Assembly (NCBI GenBank): GCA_031769625.1
Contig: JAUIMM010000113.1
Coordinates: 14,666,501-14,730,500, forward strand
Length of the DNA: 64,000 bases
Reading direction: 5' to 3'
Origin: Taudactylus pleione
Lineage: Eukaryota > Chordata > Amphibia > Anura > Myobatrachidae
Positions within the stretch are counted from its first letter, which is position 1. Every line of letters starts with the position of its first letter. The notes below the pieces were generated by a model. The model had not been told where the DNA came from. It worked only from the letters and a program-made list of their open reading frames with translations, and made no database searches. This document shows, piece by piece, positions 1 through 12,389 of the stretch. The position numbers and the translations under genes are program-made.

Positions 1-2420
1 AAGATAACGTGTTTGAGACATTCCAACATTTAAAATATTTTTACTACTTTTATTTTTGGAGAAATTCGGGAAAATTATAAACATATGCCAGTAACAAATC
101 ATGACTATCTCTATCAAACTATGTACCTGCTTTGGTTCTCATACAGTTGTACCTAAGTAACTTTATGACTCGCCTCTGAGAGCAGTATACACTGTCTCCA
201 GGGCCGCACGCATAAGTGTTGCTTTTCTCCCCAAAATGCTTTATTAAAAGCTGGAAAGAATACTGTAATTTTATTTATTTATTTTTTTAAATGAAACCTG
301 GCTGCAGAGAAGGGTGATATACCTGTATTTAGGTTTTTAGGCTCTCGGTAGCGTATTTGAAAATCACATAAAAGAAAACCAGTGGTTGGATTCCCAATAG
401 ATGCGCTGTCTATTAGATGACAGTAAGGTAGAGTGCATAAAATGTGATTTCATGGCACTATGGAAAGCACTGTTCTCAGATGTTCTCCCTTAGCACGGAT
501 GAAATGCTGGGGCATGATCTTATATGAACATGTTATGCTTACAGTCCAAAACTATGAATCGCTTGATGCTGTGCTGTAAGGAGGGATAGGCCAAAATACC
601 TCCAAATTTCATGTGCGGAACCGATAAATCATCGTAGGGAGATTTAGATTGCTCTTTATAGACGTTAAGACAATGGTCTATGCACAAAGGCTAAACTCAT
701 GTGATGGAGGGTACAAATCTACAGATCAATATGCTCATTATTTGGAAGAAACCTTTTATATTTTTTAATTATAAAGTGTCAATATTATTGCTCAGTGCGG
801 AACATAAAAGAGATCATGGTAATGATGATGATCAGTGACATGAAGCAGAAGGGGGTGTACAGATCGACAACATTTTCCTGACACATTATGTACATAAAAA
901 GTGAACTTAGTAGCATCTAGAACAAAATGAGTTTCGGGGCTCAAAATAGGGGCTTCAATCCTATCTTGGTATGTTCAATGCGATATGAAATTTAATACTT
1001 TTATTTTATTTTTCTTACTGACCGAGTGTCACGGGAATTACACTTATGACCATGGGGCTTATGTAATAGTGCTGGAGAAAGGTATGTTGAATCTGCACAG
1101 GAAACGTTTTTATAGGGATTTTAGTATGAAACCAATCCAGTTAGTAGAGAGGTACCCTATATGTTTTACAAATAACCCAATTTAACTATGGTTGGTGGTG
1201 CACCACAGAAAAAGTACCGTATACTTCTATAAATAATCATTTAACAGATGATTCAGCAAGACAGAATTTTTCCTTTTTGGTGCACTCTTTTTAAGGAAAA
1301 TGAATCTTCCTTATGTTAACTATTTATACTTTGTTATATAATACTTATTTTTTAATTATACTTTACATATAAAATATAAAGACAGATCAAAAATAGAGAC
1401 AAATAATTTTAAAAAACTTATTAAACTGAAATAATTTCTATTAACTGCTTGCTTTCTTCAATAAAGAGGAGATATTAAAGACTGTGTGAGAAAAATATAT
1501 ATAATTTACAGTTCTATTATTGGCTCAGAGAATCTCGTACAATTTATATAGTCTTAATTATCCTGTTTTTACAGTAACATATACTGTATGCGCAATCAAA
1601 TATACGTAAATCGTTTATAGATTTATAAGACCAGGATATCATGAAGCAGCCAGTGAAATATCCTCTACTCATATTACAATTCTGATATACTTGGTTTATA
1701 TAATCATATCATCAATTTTAAACATACTCAAAAAAACAGAAATACATATTTTTTCTAAATGTTAGGTAATTCAGCAGTCATCAACATCTCAATAATTTCC
1801 CCATGTATCATCATAATCAATATAAGTTCTACATAGTGTCTTTGAGAACCTCAGATATATATCTGAATCAACTCTTTATGTTGCCAGTAATTTATAGATC
1901 CAGTGTATACAATTTCATATCGCACCAGCCGTGTTATAATTCAAGTTGTATGGAATAACCTCATAATATCCACAAAGCCATTTACTTCACATTATATAAT
2001 GCAATATTCATTCTAATATAGAAATAACAGGGAGATATAGTGATCCCCATAGAAATAGTATTCTGAACCAATAGGGGGAAGACACCTCTAAAATAAAGTC
2101 TGTTTACCGATGGTATTGAACAGAGCAACGTGAGATTGAGACCCCCTAGGTGCAGAATGGAAGTAAGATGTAAAGAGCACCGGGTTCTACTATCCCTGCG
2201 GTCCATTGGTTACCCCGTTGTGTATACACATTGCATGGTGGAAGTGCCGGTGGCCGCCGGATGAGAGAGCCGGCTGAAATACCTGGTGGCCTGAGAGCGG
2301 ACCCCGTGGGAGAGATGTGCGGGTAGACCAGTCCCGAGCTGCCATCTGTGGTGCTGTCAGATGCCGGGTCATGTGGGCGCCATACAGAGACCCGGGCTAC
2401 CGGCCCTGGTTGATGATGCA
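1..2420. other. AT-rich stretch without recognisable gene
   Basis: No ORF here looks like a known protein and no terminal repeats or TSDs were found. The only internal similarity noticed is a roughly 50-bp degenerate match between about 594-650 and 2812-2865 (both contain CCTCCAAAT and later GGGAGA-TTAG), which suggests a decayed interspersed repeat. Confidence 0.5.
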
Positions 2421-2422
2421 CG

Positions 2423-2491
2423 TTTCACTACGTTAAAGCTTGTTCACATCAGAACAAGGCTCCGATGTGAACAAGCTTTAACGAAGTGAAA
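2423..2491. repeat. Long hairpin, 28-bp arms
   Basis: The arms at 2423-2450 and 2464-2491 are reverse complements with a single mismatch, separated by a 13-bp loop. It could be the core of a small foldback MITE, but no outer TSD is convincing. Confidence 0.8.
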
Positions 2492-2861
2492 TGCCACAAC
2501 TGGAAAAGCAGAAGCCTGAGAAAGCAAGTAAGGGACACAACCCGACAGCGGGTTTCCATCAATCTCACCCTGTGACTTTGGGCCTAGTTTCCCACCCACA
2601 ACACAGGTAATTGCCCGTTATTTCATTGATACTAGGCAACTTTCATGCCTTTTGAGATTGGGGGGGTCTCACACCTTCGGTATAACAGCTATAGTCCCCT
2701 CCAGTGCCCTCTGGCTCTTAATATACGTTGGATGTGACAAGGAACCCAGGTCTGTATTAAGATGACCAACTACAAAAAGAAGGCAATCTAATAATACAGC
2801 ATATCCATTGTGTACCTCCAAATGTAGGTGTGGAACTTATAAATCAGCTAAGGGAGACTTA

Positions 2862-3110
2862 GGACCTGATTCAGGTTGGATCGCAACTGCGATTACACAC
2901 ACTATAGGCTGATTGTTGAGTACTTGGCATGCGGGTGCATCACAGTGTGTGAACCAGCCACTGCGATCGCAGTGACTACACAGACCCAACACAGAGTGAT
3001 TGACAGGAAGTACCATTTGTGGGAGGTGATGTGGGTGGTTGGCGAAAAGCAGGCATGCCAGGCTGTTTGAAAGCCATTGTAGGGACATGCATAAATTATC
3101 CACTATGAAG
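2862..3110. mobile_element. Degenerate Harbinger-type MITE copy
   Basis: It starts as TTA followed by GGACCTGATTCAG, close to the GGGCCTGATTCAG end shared by the Harbinger family of this window. Inside, GTGATTGACAGGAAG, CATTTGTGGGAGG and GGCATGCCAGGC follow in the same order as in the right-hand 350 bp of the Harbinger element (53.2-53.55 kb) and, on the opposite strand, in the MITE at 5106-5698. The right end is not clear; a weak candidate lies near 3280. A truncated or diverged copy is the best reading. Confidence 0.5.
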
Positions 3111-3900
3111 CGATTTCTGAGTAAGGTCTGACCTTGTGCAAGTGTGCGTGAGGCTCCGATTGTACTCAATGTTTTGTTTTCGCAGTCTTGCAAAGTATTA
3201 CGGATGTGTGTATGGTAAGGTGGGCATCCTCATGTAGTGCTGCGACGGCATAGGTGAGGGCTCCACCCCCTCTTCTAGGGATCAGGTTCCAGACTGTGCA
3301 CTCAAAGTTGACATGGTTACTGAATTAGAGGGTCAATTACCTAGTAAAGCATCTTTAGAAACTACACCAAGATTCGCCCTCCTGCCAAACAAGGTGGGTG
3401 GTCATGACACACTTCTGTCCCCTCCTTTTGTTGGCAGTGAGCTTTAGTATAACACAGTTTCTGCCAATGATTGGGATGGTATTCAAGAGCTGCATTCATT
3501 CACTAGCCTACAATTAAGTCACCCCAGTGGGAAAAGTTCAGATAGTTTTTTTTCCTTTTTACAATGTAATGTATTTTGCATTTACTAAACCTAATGCAGT
3601 TCTCATTGAGTTTTAGACACTGGTTGGGCCACACTAGATTCCACTATTACATATACTGTAAATAGCAGTAATGGGGTATATATAGACAGGATCACCAGTG
3701 GCGTAACAAGGATGGGGCAACCAGGGCATATGCCTTGGGCACCAGCCCCAGGGGAGTGTCACTAGTGAGGCCCAGGACTTGCATTCAGAATGGGACTAGA
3801 CCTGGTACTGCTGCATGAGAGCCAAACACCATAGTCCTGCCTCACTGCGCCAGCCACTGGCCGGCAGAGTCGCACTCATGAAGTAAAGATGATACAATGT
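3111..3900. other. No gene; possible hAT-type end at 3694
   Basis: Nothing coding is recognisable. AGTGGCGTAACAAGG near 3695 resembles the outer end of hAT-type non-autonomous elements seen elsewhere in the window (for example 11,348 and 60,315), but no matching opposite end was found. Confidence 0.35.
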
Positions 3901-3904
3901 GGTT

Positions 3905-4285
3905 GCCTGTCAGGGAAAACGGGACAGGATTAGGGACAGCAATCCATATGGTTGCCATCAATGGTAAAATAACAATTGGCCATCGATGTTTACCAACTAT
4001 GCAATGGATGATCATCGATGGATTTACCAACCGATGGTCATTCCTGTTCTATGACTGACTGGCCCAATTAAAACCGAAGGATGGACCAATTAGAACCTGA
4101 GGGCGTGGGTGTCGGGGAGGGGAGGCTGGGCTATGCTATGCTCCGTGTCCCAGCACTTTGTAAAAGAAAAAAACTATTCGGTTATGCTTTTCCATCGATG
4201 GAGGGAAACCATCTGGTTCTCCCCCATTGTTGGGAAAAACATTTGACATCGGCCATAAACCATCGATGACTATTATTCATCGATG
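3905..4285. repeat. Cluster of CATCGATGG inverted repeats
   Basis: The motif CCATCGATG or its complement CATCGATGG occurs repeatedly and in both orientations at the edges of this segment (about 3978, 4013, 4190, 4262 and 4277). This is the appearance of a foldback MITE with short palindromic subterminal motifs. Boundaries and TSD are not resolved. Confidence 0.45.
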
Positions 4286-5105
4286 GCCATCCCTAGACAG
4301 GAGGAGCATGGTCCAGTGGAGGACACAGAAGCCGGCAGAGAGAAGAGGAAGCAGCTGCCATGCCAGGAGAACGTCCAGCTACCCAGGCAGTTCTTGTAGC
4401 AGGACACAGGTACAGGCGCCCGAGAGCAGAAGTGACAGCGTGGCTCCAGGTGCACCATGCGCACAATGAGGGAGACCACGCAGGGTAGAACCCCCATCAG
4501 CGGCCAAAGAGGAGTAACACCAGGCACAATGGGACGGGAGAAGGGGAGATTCAAGCACAGGCAACCAGAGCCAGCCGAGACAGGAGCAGCGGACATCGGA
4601 GGATGTGACTTATAGTTTCATAACAACTACAGCAGATCTCCAGACTTCTACATCCTGTCTTACAAATGTTGGAAGGAATGTGCTCCTGCGCTGCCTCCCG
4701 CCACATCCTGTAGTTGGAGCTGAGCCGGCGGTCACTAGGATCTGGCGCAGTTCAATTAGGAGTCCGACCTCTGACATATGCTACTGCGCAAACGTGGTGT
4801 CTCCGTGTGACTTTACTCCCCATCAACCATAAGTACAGGACAGACTCCATAGGCTCCCACAGAATACATGCCAGTACAGCCATTAACAATAACCACAAGT
4901 GCCCTAAACCATCACCGATACACAGAGGGACTTTGGTTCTATAATGCACCAGTGTATTCGCTCAGCTCACGCCCAGTGCACTACAACACCCAGGCTACTA
5001 TATTCCACATAGTTTGCCTACCGCTGTTACACCTGTGATATCTCCGTGTCTTATTTTACTTGCTCTTCTGCCAGATTACAATAAGTCTAAAGCTGAGTGC
5101 ACACT

Positions 5106-5698
5106 GGACCACATTCAGACCCGCTCGCTAGATGCGTACTTTCGCACCCAGTGTATGCAAATCCAGCACACACTCAGCAAGGCAAGCGATCGCACGGCAA
5201 GACATAAGCACGCCCACTATGTCTTAGCGTGCGATCACTTTGAGTATGTAGACGCTCACTAGCCTGTCTTAAGACGCCCATTTGTGTACATCATCTCCAG
5301 CAAGTACATGAAATAATTTTTACATCGAGCACCAGCAGATGCGATCGCAGCGCTTGAGGTTGACTATACCCTGTCGCTAGCACTGCGATCACAACCAGGT
5401 GACGTGTACAATGACGCTGCTTGTTATTTATGCACGCTTCTTAAATGGGATTAAGATGCTCAGGCACGCCTGCGTTCGCACCTCCATTCTCCCGTTTCAA
5501 GTGGCCTGCCCGTTACCACCCACAAATGGCTTCTCCTGTCACTCACTCTGCTGGGCTGTCTATGCACAGCGAGCGAATGCTTCCCGATCTCTTGCAGTGG
5601 TTCGCGCACACGCATTACAATGCGTATGCATGCGCAGAAAGCAAATATTGGCCAGCTACGAGCGAACGCATCCTAGTGAGCGGGTCTGAATCGGGTCC
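5106..5698. mobile_element. Harbinger MITE, TSD ACT
   Basis: The terminal inverted repeats read GGACCACATTCAGACCCGCT on the left and its near complement AGCGGGTCTGAATCGGGTCC on the right. Both are flanked by ACT (5103-5105 and 5699-5701), a 3-bp TSD as made by PIF/Harbinger transposases. The right half (about 5440-5650), with TACCACCCACAAATGGC and GAGCGAATGC, is similar in the same orientation to 53,330-53,530, the right subterminal region of the three-gene Harbinger element. No coding capacity is visible. It is best explained as a deletion derivative mobilised in trans. Confidence 0.8.
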
Positions 5699-5701
5699 AC
5701 T

Positions 5702-6393
5702 ATGCAATATGTCGTTCAATCATCCAATGGACTACATATCGCATAGGGCATCTGTTTGTTTGTACAGAAGATATGTCTGTGAATGACATAGCTCTGTTGG
5801 CCCTGCTGCACAGCCAGTGCTGATATATCTTGCAGATCTATCATTTCATCTGGCTGTCTGTGCAACCAACCTGCCAACCAACCCATATACTGGTTCCTGT
5901 GGTCAGACATGTTGGGTGGCATATTGATAAGTGTGTGCATAACATCATTTGTGTATACCACTTACCAAATCATTGGATTGGTCAGTCCATCGTGCGGGAA
6001 CCACTGCTTCGCTCAGGTGTGTACCCAGCATAAGACCTGGCTAAGCATACCATGTGTGGACTAACTGCCACCAGCACCAACACCTGCATTGCACAAACTA
6101 TACCATCAGAATATTAGCCAATACAAGTGTACCTGGGTTTAAATCCATGGGGTAAATATAAATGGGTCCGAGTTTTTTGTGAGACACGTGCGAGTTTGCA
6201 TTCTTCAAATGTAATGGACTACGAGAACATGCAAACTCGCACTAAACTGACATCAACCCTTCTTGCACCGGACAAAAACGCCGTCCAGATGTTTTCCGTG
6301 TTAAACATACAACTCTCCGGATGTAATAGGTTGCGAGTCATAAACCTGCACAGAACTAGCAGAAACAAACTCACAAAAGAATAGAATTACTCC
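5702..6393. other. No gene recognised
   Basis: No coding signal was found. It contains a hairpin around 6186-6243 (GTGCGAGTTTGCAT and its complement) and the 22-bp string TACCATGTGTGGACTAACTG.. at 6048-6069. That string also occurs at the insertion site of the hAT element at 54,265, so both lie in copies of the same older repeat. Confidence 0.45.
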
Positions 6394-6833
6394 ATATTAT
6401 TGTTAGCGCTGATAGCAAAAGCTTTGTGTTTTGTATACATATATGGCATTAATATTGCCATGCTGCTGGTACCATGTATGATATGGGTAAAACCGAGCAC
6501 GGGCATATTTCTTTTCTGTTTTGTTTCAAAATTTTGCCTTGTGCTATCATGGCAGCTTTCAATTAAGGCTATAAAAGGCCTAGTTGGGTGTGGCTAACAG
6601 CCAGCCCCTGTATAGATGTGCCCCTCTGTATCTAGGAGGTGAGTACATTTAACTGCAATGTAATGATGTGCTAGGCATATATGCTAGTGTTAGGGACCTG
6701 CAGAAAAATGGGGTCCCTTGATGCTGGGCTGCAGGCTTAAGTGCTTTGATCAAATCATGACAAAATCCCCTTGTTTTATTTGCTGCACACACATAAATTT
6801 GCAGTATATTATTGTTAGCGCCGATAGCAAAAG
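6394..6833. repeat. 28-bp direct repeat pair
   Basis: Positions 6394-6421 and 6806-6833 carry the same 28-bp string (begins ATATTATTGTTAGCGC) with one mismatch, 412 bp apart. They may flank an inserted segment or mark an old duplication. The segment between is non-coding. Confidence 0.6.
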
Positions 6834-6954
6834 TTTTTCTGGTGAGTTCAATGTGCGAGTTTAATGTAAATCACCATCTGAGGCCTGTTAACAAACAAGA
6901 TGACCATTTAGACTCATCAAACCCCTATATAAACCACACCTAACCCCCATTTTA

Positions 6955-7400
6955 GGGGCGTAACTAGGGTGGTGCGGTCGGTGCAGCCGCACCGAGTGCA
7001 GGGTGCACTGGAGCGGAACCAACCGCAGCCATGTTCATCGGCCGGGCTCCCGCTGCATTGTTAAGCTAGCATGTTACGCTGGCGGTGGGCCCGGCTACTT
7101 ATCTGGCACCGTCGGTGCTGGCCCCTGGCAAAATCCTTCCACTGAACTTCTCTGTGAGGAAACAGCGCAGTGGCAGGGAGCTTGAGAATAGCCCTATGCT
7201 TCCAGACAGCTGGATGCGAGAGGGGGCAATCCACTTCCTTCCCTGTGCCGTGGTAAGCAACAACTGAGCTTTCCCCTGCCTAGCTGAGTCAGTGCTGCAG
7301 CAGTGGGATCCAGGCTTACATGGCTCTTGCCCCTCTCCCCTCCACCTGAGCTGCACACGCATAGGTACAGTTTGCAGCAGCCTGAGGACCTCATCCTGCC
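6955..7400. mobile_element. hAT-type element fragment
   Basis: GGGGCGTAACTAGGGTGGTGCGG at the left edge is nearly the same as the left end of the hAT-type element at 60,315 (CTGTAACTAGGGTGGTGCG). The GC-rich body follows, but no right inverted repeat or 8-bp TSD was found. Probably truncated. Confidence 0.4.
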
Positions 7401-7679
7401 TGCTGTTCTCTCCGGCTCGAGACCCTCTTTCCTGATCTCCTATGTAAGGTTCATAGTAATGCTGGTTAGCCTTTGGCTGGTGCCCGATTTAAAAGTGCCA
7501 ATTAAATTTTAAATCGATTATTGGCGTTATATCAGCGTTAAACAGAAGTGAAACAGAGGGAAACCCACCGATCAACAATCAAACAGCAACCAAACATTAA
7601 TTGGACAAAGTGGAATGAACAATTGTGAATTCACATTCTCCATACTACTAGCTCCTGTGGATACATAACCAGGACATTC

Positions 7680-8060
7680 ATCACTGAACTCCCTGTCTGG
7701 TGGCTGCATAAACCTGGTGCTTCCCTTCCTACTATTGCTGCTGGCTCTGTGCTTTACATATAATCCTAATGCATACTTATCTGTGTTATGTCAGTTTACC
7801 TCTATGATCATGTACTTTTACCTTAGCTCTGTTTCTAAGTCTTATATCATCTAGCTCCAACCACTGTCTATTTTATTATTTAACTTCTGCTCCCACCAAA
7901 TCTCCACTCTTATTATACTCAATAATAAACTTTTGTTTTACATACACACTTTTCCCGCACTGTACTCTTACTTACATTTCTGCAAATCTGCTCTCTCTCT
8001 ATCATTCTTTCTTCATTCCTACTTTCAACTTTTTCTTCCCTTATTCACATCATCCTTACT
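7680..8060 (+). mobile_element. Possible L2 LINE 5' segment, upstream of the ERV
   Basis: This pyrimidine-rich stretch resembles in composition the plus-strand L2 sequence that begins at 16,946. It ends in TTACT (8056-8060), and the sequence after the far ERV LTR also begins TTACT (16,946-16,950). This would fit a 5-bp retroviral target duplication, with the ERV splitting one LINE. No protein homology is visible in this part, so the link rests on composition and the 5-bp match. Confidence 0.35.
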
Positions 8061-8094
8061 AAGGATATTGAATTAGAACCTCTATACACTCCTG

Positions 8095-8150
8095 CCTATA
8101 CTTTCTAATATCCTGCCTATACCTTCTAATATCCTGCCTATAAACCTCTA
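8095..8150. repeat. Three 21-bp tandem repeats
   Basis: CCTGCCTATACYTTCTAATAT is present twice in tandem, followed by a third diverged copy, close to the outer end of the 3' LTR. Confidence 0.75.
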
Positions 8151-8512
8151 AGGATGACGCTATTTTGCATACGCAGTCATATAGTAAATAAAGACTCCAG
8201 ACCTTTTACCTGTGGTTCCAAAGCACAAAGTGATATTTCAAGTAAAAGTACAGTCAGTTACACGCTATGATCTAAGTACAATTTAGCGCAAAGAATTATC
8301 CAGACCCAAGTACAGTTATACATACGCAGCGCTCTGGGCCAGATGTAGGCTTCAGCAAGAAACCCCCGTCTATCAGCATTCAGCAAGAAGACTCAGACTG
8401 GGGTCACAACACACACGTTTATACTCTCACAGAAACAGACAACACAATAGAGAGGCTGGTCGCTGATGCCATTGGTTCCCAGGAGGATGCATCTGTTGCA
8501 GAGCATTTAACA

Positions 8513-9211
8513 AGTTGATTCAAATAGACACAGTCCAGCCTCTAACAACTGGTTGTCTCTGGTTTCCTGTTCATGCACATCCTAACATTTGGTCATATAA
8601 TGTACATTTCGGTGCTTTAAGTCTCTGCGGTCCATAAGTTGAGAATGCATGTTGCGATCTTCACACTGACGATATCAAAATGCTGTTGAAAGAGTGCAGA
8701 TCAGTATAATATCAAACGTGACTTACTTATCATGTATTAAACCTTAGCTACCAAATAACTTTTATTTCTCAGCAATTATAATAAATGAACAAACTTGAAT
8801 CTTATACTTTAAAGCTTATGAGACCTTTTATGTGAATATGTACTGTGTAAGTATTTGGGGTTTGATATAAAGACGCTAGTTAACTTGGGGCAGATGCGTG
8901 CGCATGAAGCTAATAAACAGCGTTTTCATACAGGATCTTATGCATTCGCTAATATGCGACTAGTTAAAAGCGCAATTGTGCGTATTAATGTGTGTATGAG
9001 AAATGGTGAAAGATGCAATCGCATGATGCTATTAGTAATGTCGCCATATGTACTTAAGTGTGAGTTTACCTAAAATGGCGCTTGGGCAGCCATTCGCAAT
9101 ATGGCGTCTTGCGATCTCATTTTCTAAAATGGGGTCTTGCGGCCAGTCGCAAGATGGTGTCTTTACGATCTAATTTTAAGCTGATCTTGTTTCAGCCAAT
9201 TATCCAGCTTC
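8513..9211 (-). repeat. ERV 3' LTR (matched part)
   Basis: This stretch repeats 16,269-16,945 in the same orientation. I count about 18 substitutions over about 670 aligned bases and one 28-bp indel. The end at 9211 reads TGTCGAAGC on the minus strand, giving the TG start expected of an LTR. CTTTTATTTCT near 8759-8769 gives AATAAA on the minus strand, a plausible polyadenylation signal. The LTR should continue below 8513 for another 360-450 bp (R-U5), which the other copy lacks. No clear polypurine tract lies just outside 9211. Confidence 0.85.
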
Positions 9212-9611
9212 GACAGTCCACAATCACAATCTGATTTAAAAAATTAATTTAGGCTTACATTTATATATTATTTAGTGTTATTATGGAATAGCACAAGGTG
9301 GTTCTTAATCCATCAATAATGTGTTTCTGAGTGGGGACATAAAACTACTATTATATGCACACCGCGGATCTTGGAAGATCACGTGAAAGGTGTGGGGATA
9401 CACCAGTCCTATAAAGGCAGACTTGAAGGGGAATTTGAGACTTTACATTATCTGAGGTGTTTTAAAAATAACATTTCAATAATACATTCTATGCAGGTGT
9501 AAATATAATACATTAAATGATGGTATTTCCTAGTTCAGGGTTGTAATGCAGTTCTATATTTACCTCGGTATTCATATTGTCATTACTGACCACCATCATA
9601 ATTTTGTTCTT

Positions 9612-10313
9612 TCATTTTACTTTATTTTCACATTTTCCACACTTCAACACAATAGGAACACACCAGACACATATGCCAATTATTATGATGACAATCAGTA
9701 TAAGGCTCAAGAATTTGCCTATGCTGGCGATTACTTCCTGGACCCATTCCCCTAGACCTGAGAACCATTTCACTGGGTTCTGCCATGAAACCCATCCTTC
9801 TATCTTCTCCCCTACTTCAGCCACTGAAGCATTATGGTTCTTACGAAACTCCCATTTTAGCTGCAGAATTTCATCCATCTTCCAGTCTTTCACGTCCTTG
9901 GGGTCGCTGGTATCATTGGTGACATAGGTGCAACACTTTACTCCAAATTGGGTGGCCAAAGTTACGCAGTACCCTCCAGTAACAGCAGTTAAATAATTTA
10001 ACACTAGCCTGTGTTGCACCAGTTCTTTCTTGTACGCTTGCAATTCTCTCCCTGTATACCTGAATGTGTCATCATACATCTCGGTGATATTATCTATCAA
10101 TTTAGCAAGTTCCTGAATATATCTAAAATTTAATGTACCCCGAGCGATCCTGGTGGGATCCAGTACAACTAAAACTTGGAAGCCAGTTGTCCCACTAATT
10201 AACGGAGTGGCTTTATGCACGTCACCAGGTATCATATTTCGTTTATCTGTGTTCATATTGCGTGTGAAGGTATGGTGATGGTGTGTTTTTATGGATACCA
10301 AGCATTTCAACAT
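9612..10313 (-). CDS. ERV Env transmembrane (TM) segment, open
   Basis: An open 233-codon stretch. Visible in order: a heptad-like helical region (about residues 60-105); a conserved block with GGYC followed ten residues later by CC (residues about 113-126), corresponding to the immunosuppressive-domain and cysteine motif of class I Env; a tryptophan-rich membrane-proximal region; a hydrophobic membrane span near residues 200-222; and a short basic tail. The cysteine spacing is CX10CC, where gammaretroviral TM has CX6CC. It is separated from the surface segment by a frameshift near 10,330, so this piece has no natural start. The first codons belong to the surface/TM junction. Confidence 0.8.
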   Translation of the reverse strand: MLKCLVSIKTHHHHTFTRNMNTDKRNMIPGDVHKATPLISGTTGFQVLVVLDPTRIARGTLNFRYIQELAKLIDNITEMYDDTFRYTGRELQAYKKELVQHRLVLNYLTAVTGGYCVTLATQFGVKCCTYVTNDTSDPKDVKDWKMDEILQLKWEFRKNHNASVAEVGEKIEGWVSWQNPVKWFSGLGEWVQEVIASIGKFLSLILIVIIIIGICVWCVPIVLKCGKCENKVK

Positions 10314-10344
10314 GTGTGAGGGTCATAACTTCTGGGACTACTCT

Positions 10345-11184
10345 TCACAGGTAACACAAACCTTCGGAACTCGGGGAGAGCCACTTATACGCCTTTCTTC
10401 CACATATAACATACACATTATCGGGGAGAATATAAGGGATGGTATGCATCATTATCATTAAACTCATTTCCCTTGCAAACAATCCTATCTCAGGTTCTTC
10501 CATCTGGTATATGGAAGTTTCTGGTTGTATTATTTTAGCACAATAACCATCTGGTACCTTACCAATAATTTCTTTGGTGGAACTCAATGTATACCGGTAC
10601 CTAAAATGTTACCCACTAGATTTAATTGAACGTAACAGATCATGATTTACGGACTCATTATCAGCTCTCTGTGAAAAGGTCATCGTCTGATTATTCCCTG
10701 TCACTTCCCAACTCCCGGGTGTATTGGGGTTGGTTATGTTCAAACACAAAAGTGATCTATCTACTTGGAATTGATAGAGTTTAAAATGAGGTGGTTTGGA
10801 TGAGAGGAATTTTCCATCCAATGCTTTCCCTTTTTGCAATTCTAAAATTTCCGTGATATTCAGCGGAAATGGCACCAACCCTAAATTATGCTGTCCCTGT
10901 GGCACATGTGAACACACCCAGCAATCAGTTTGATTTAATACCTTGCCTACCATGCTATAATCCTCTAAAGGATACCCACCCCAGTACGGGTTATATTTAG
11001 GCTGGCACCGTTGAATACAGTTCTCATCAACTAGGGACCCACAAAGCTCACAAATACAGGAATCTTCAGACGATAAACTTCCACACCATCCCCGAGTATC
11101 CGGAATGACAGCTCTCTTAACAATAACAGTACTAAGATTGGTCAGACACTCCCCTGATTGGCATAGCACTCCTCCTGATTCCAC
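10345..11184 (-). pseudogene. ERV Env surface (SU) segment
   Basis: Two reading-frame pieces (10,609-11,184 and 10,345-10,587) are in the same frame, separated by one stop codon at 10,609-10,611. The first contains many cysteines and N-glycosylation sequons, and the motif NQTDCWVC (around 10,915-10,940). That is the CXXC of class I retroviral SU, which forms a disulfide with the TM CC motif. A frameshift after 10,345 breaks the link to TM. The N-terminal part lies upstream, beyond the hAT insertion, and includes a hydrophobic leader-like stretch near 12,400-12,490. Confidence 0.75.
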
Positions 11185-11347
11185 TCAATCAGCACTGCCA
11201 TCAGCTCCCATCTTCTCAATCGGTCCCCCATCACAGAAATCGGATATCCCAGAGCCAACCAGAATGGTGAACACTCTAAAAGAGAATATGAAAATGAACA
11301 CAGCAGGCCCGTCCATTGCCACAACAAGACCTGCAAATTTCTTTTAG

Positions 11348-11821
11348 CAGGGCCGTAACTAGAGGGGAGGGCTAGGGGTGCGTGTGCACCGGGTGACAGA
11401 TGTGATGGGGTGCCGCAGGGCCGCTCCAGGGTCATGAGGAACTAGTGGCGGTGCAGTGCATTGCACTGGAGCCCGCCGCAATAAAGGGACCTGCGGCCAG
11501 TGTCAATAACAGCAGGCAAGCAAAGCATGCTGGTGGCTGCCACGTGAGAAGCTAGGAGGCAGTCGGGTCGGAGGAGAGGTAGAGGAAGTCCCTCCCCTTC
11601 CCTCATCACACTCCAGCGCCTCTTCTCTAAGTTGGTGCGACTCCTGACTTCCTGCTGTTTTCACGGCACCGTCGGGAGTCTGAAGTCCCTGGCATAAGGA
11701 CCATGGTAGCCAGTGGAGAAGAGCCTCCCTCCCTGGCCCCTGCCTGCCAGCCCAGCCCTGTACATCACATCCCAGCCCTGCCTGCTCCTGCAAATAGTAA
11801 ATTAAAGCTTTTTATTTCTGA

Positions 11822-11852
<31 letters not shown>

Positions 11853-12382
11853 GTGTGTGTGTATATATATATATATATATCTGTGTGTATATATATATAT
11901 ATGTGTATAAGTCTCAAAAATTGGCTGCACTCACCAATTTGTAGAATAGAAAACAACTTATTTATTAAATTTGTCAGCAAGTGTCTCTCCATTGCTGACA
12001 TTTTTCTATAAAGGATTTTTTTTCTATATTATAAATATATATATATATATAATATTTTGCATACCTCCCAACTGTCCCCATTTCAGCAGGACAGTTCCAC
12101 TGTTTGGAGATTGTACCGCTATACCACCTGCAGGCCACAGTGTCCTGCAGTCCGGAGGGAGGTTGTTTGGGCACTGTCGCGCATGCGCTCTTCATCCGCG
12201 TTGAGACGGGAGACAATGGGGCTGCCCCACAGCTCTCAGAACTCTGGCCAAGCCCACAGCATGGCAAGAACAAGGACATGACTCGCAGACCCACCCCAAA
12301 AATGGGGCTGCTCGTCAGAGTTGGGGGGGGTGCCAAATACTGCTTTGCCCCGGGTGATAAAGATCCTAGTTTTGGCCCTGCT
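11348..12382. mobile_element. hAT-type non-autonomous element in ERV env
   Basis: The ends are CAGGGCCGTAACTAG and CTAGTTTTGGCCCTG, which are inverted repeats. The flanks are CTTTTAG on both sides (11,341-11,347 and 12,383-12,389), a 7-bp match close to the 8-bp hAT TSD. The body has no transposase and contains TA/TG microsatellites. It splits the 5' part of the ERV env region, so it arrived after the retrovirus. Confidence 0.8.
11826..11912. repeat. TA/TG microsatellite
   Basis: Alternating runs of (TA)n and (TG)n lie inside the hAT-type element. A further short (TA)n occurs near 12,036-12,050. Confidence 0.9.
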
Positions 12383-12389
12383 TTTAGGC

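Noticed and set aside
1982..2421. Overlapping minus-strand ORFs of 60-91 codons
   Set aside because: No domain, no splice or promoter context, and the frames overlap each other without supporting codon pattern.
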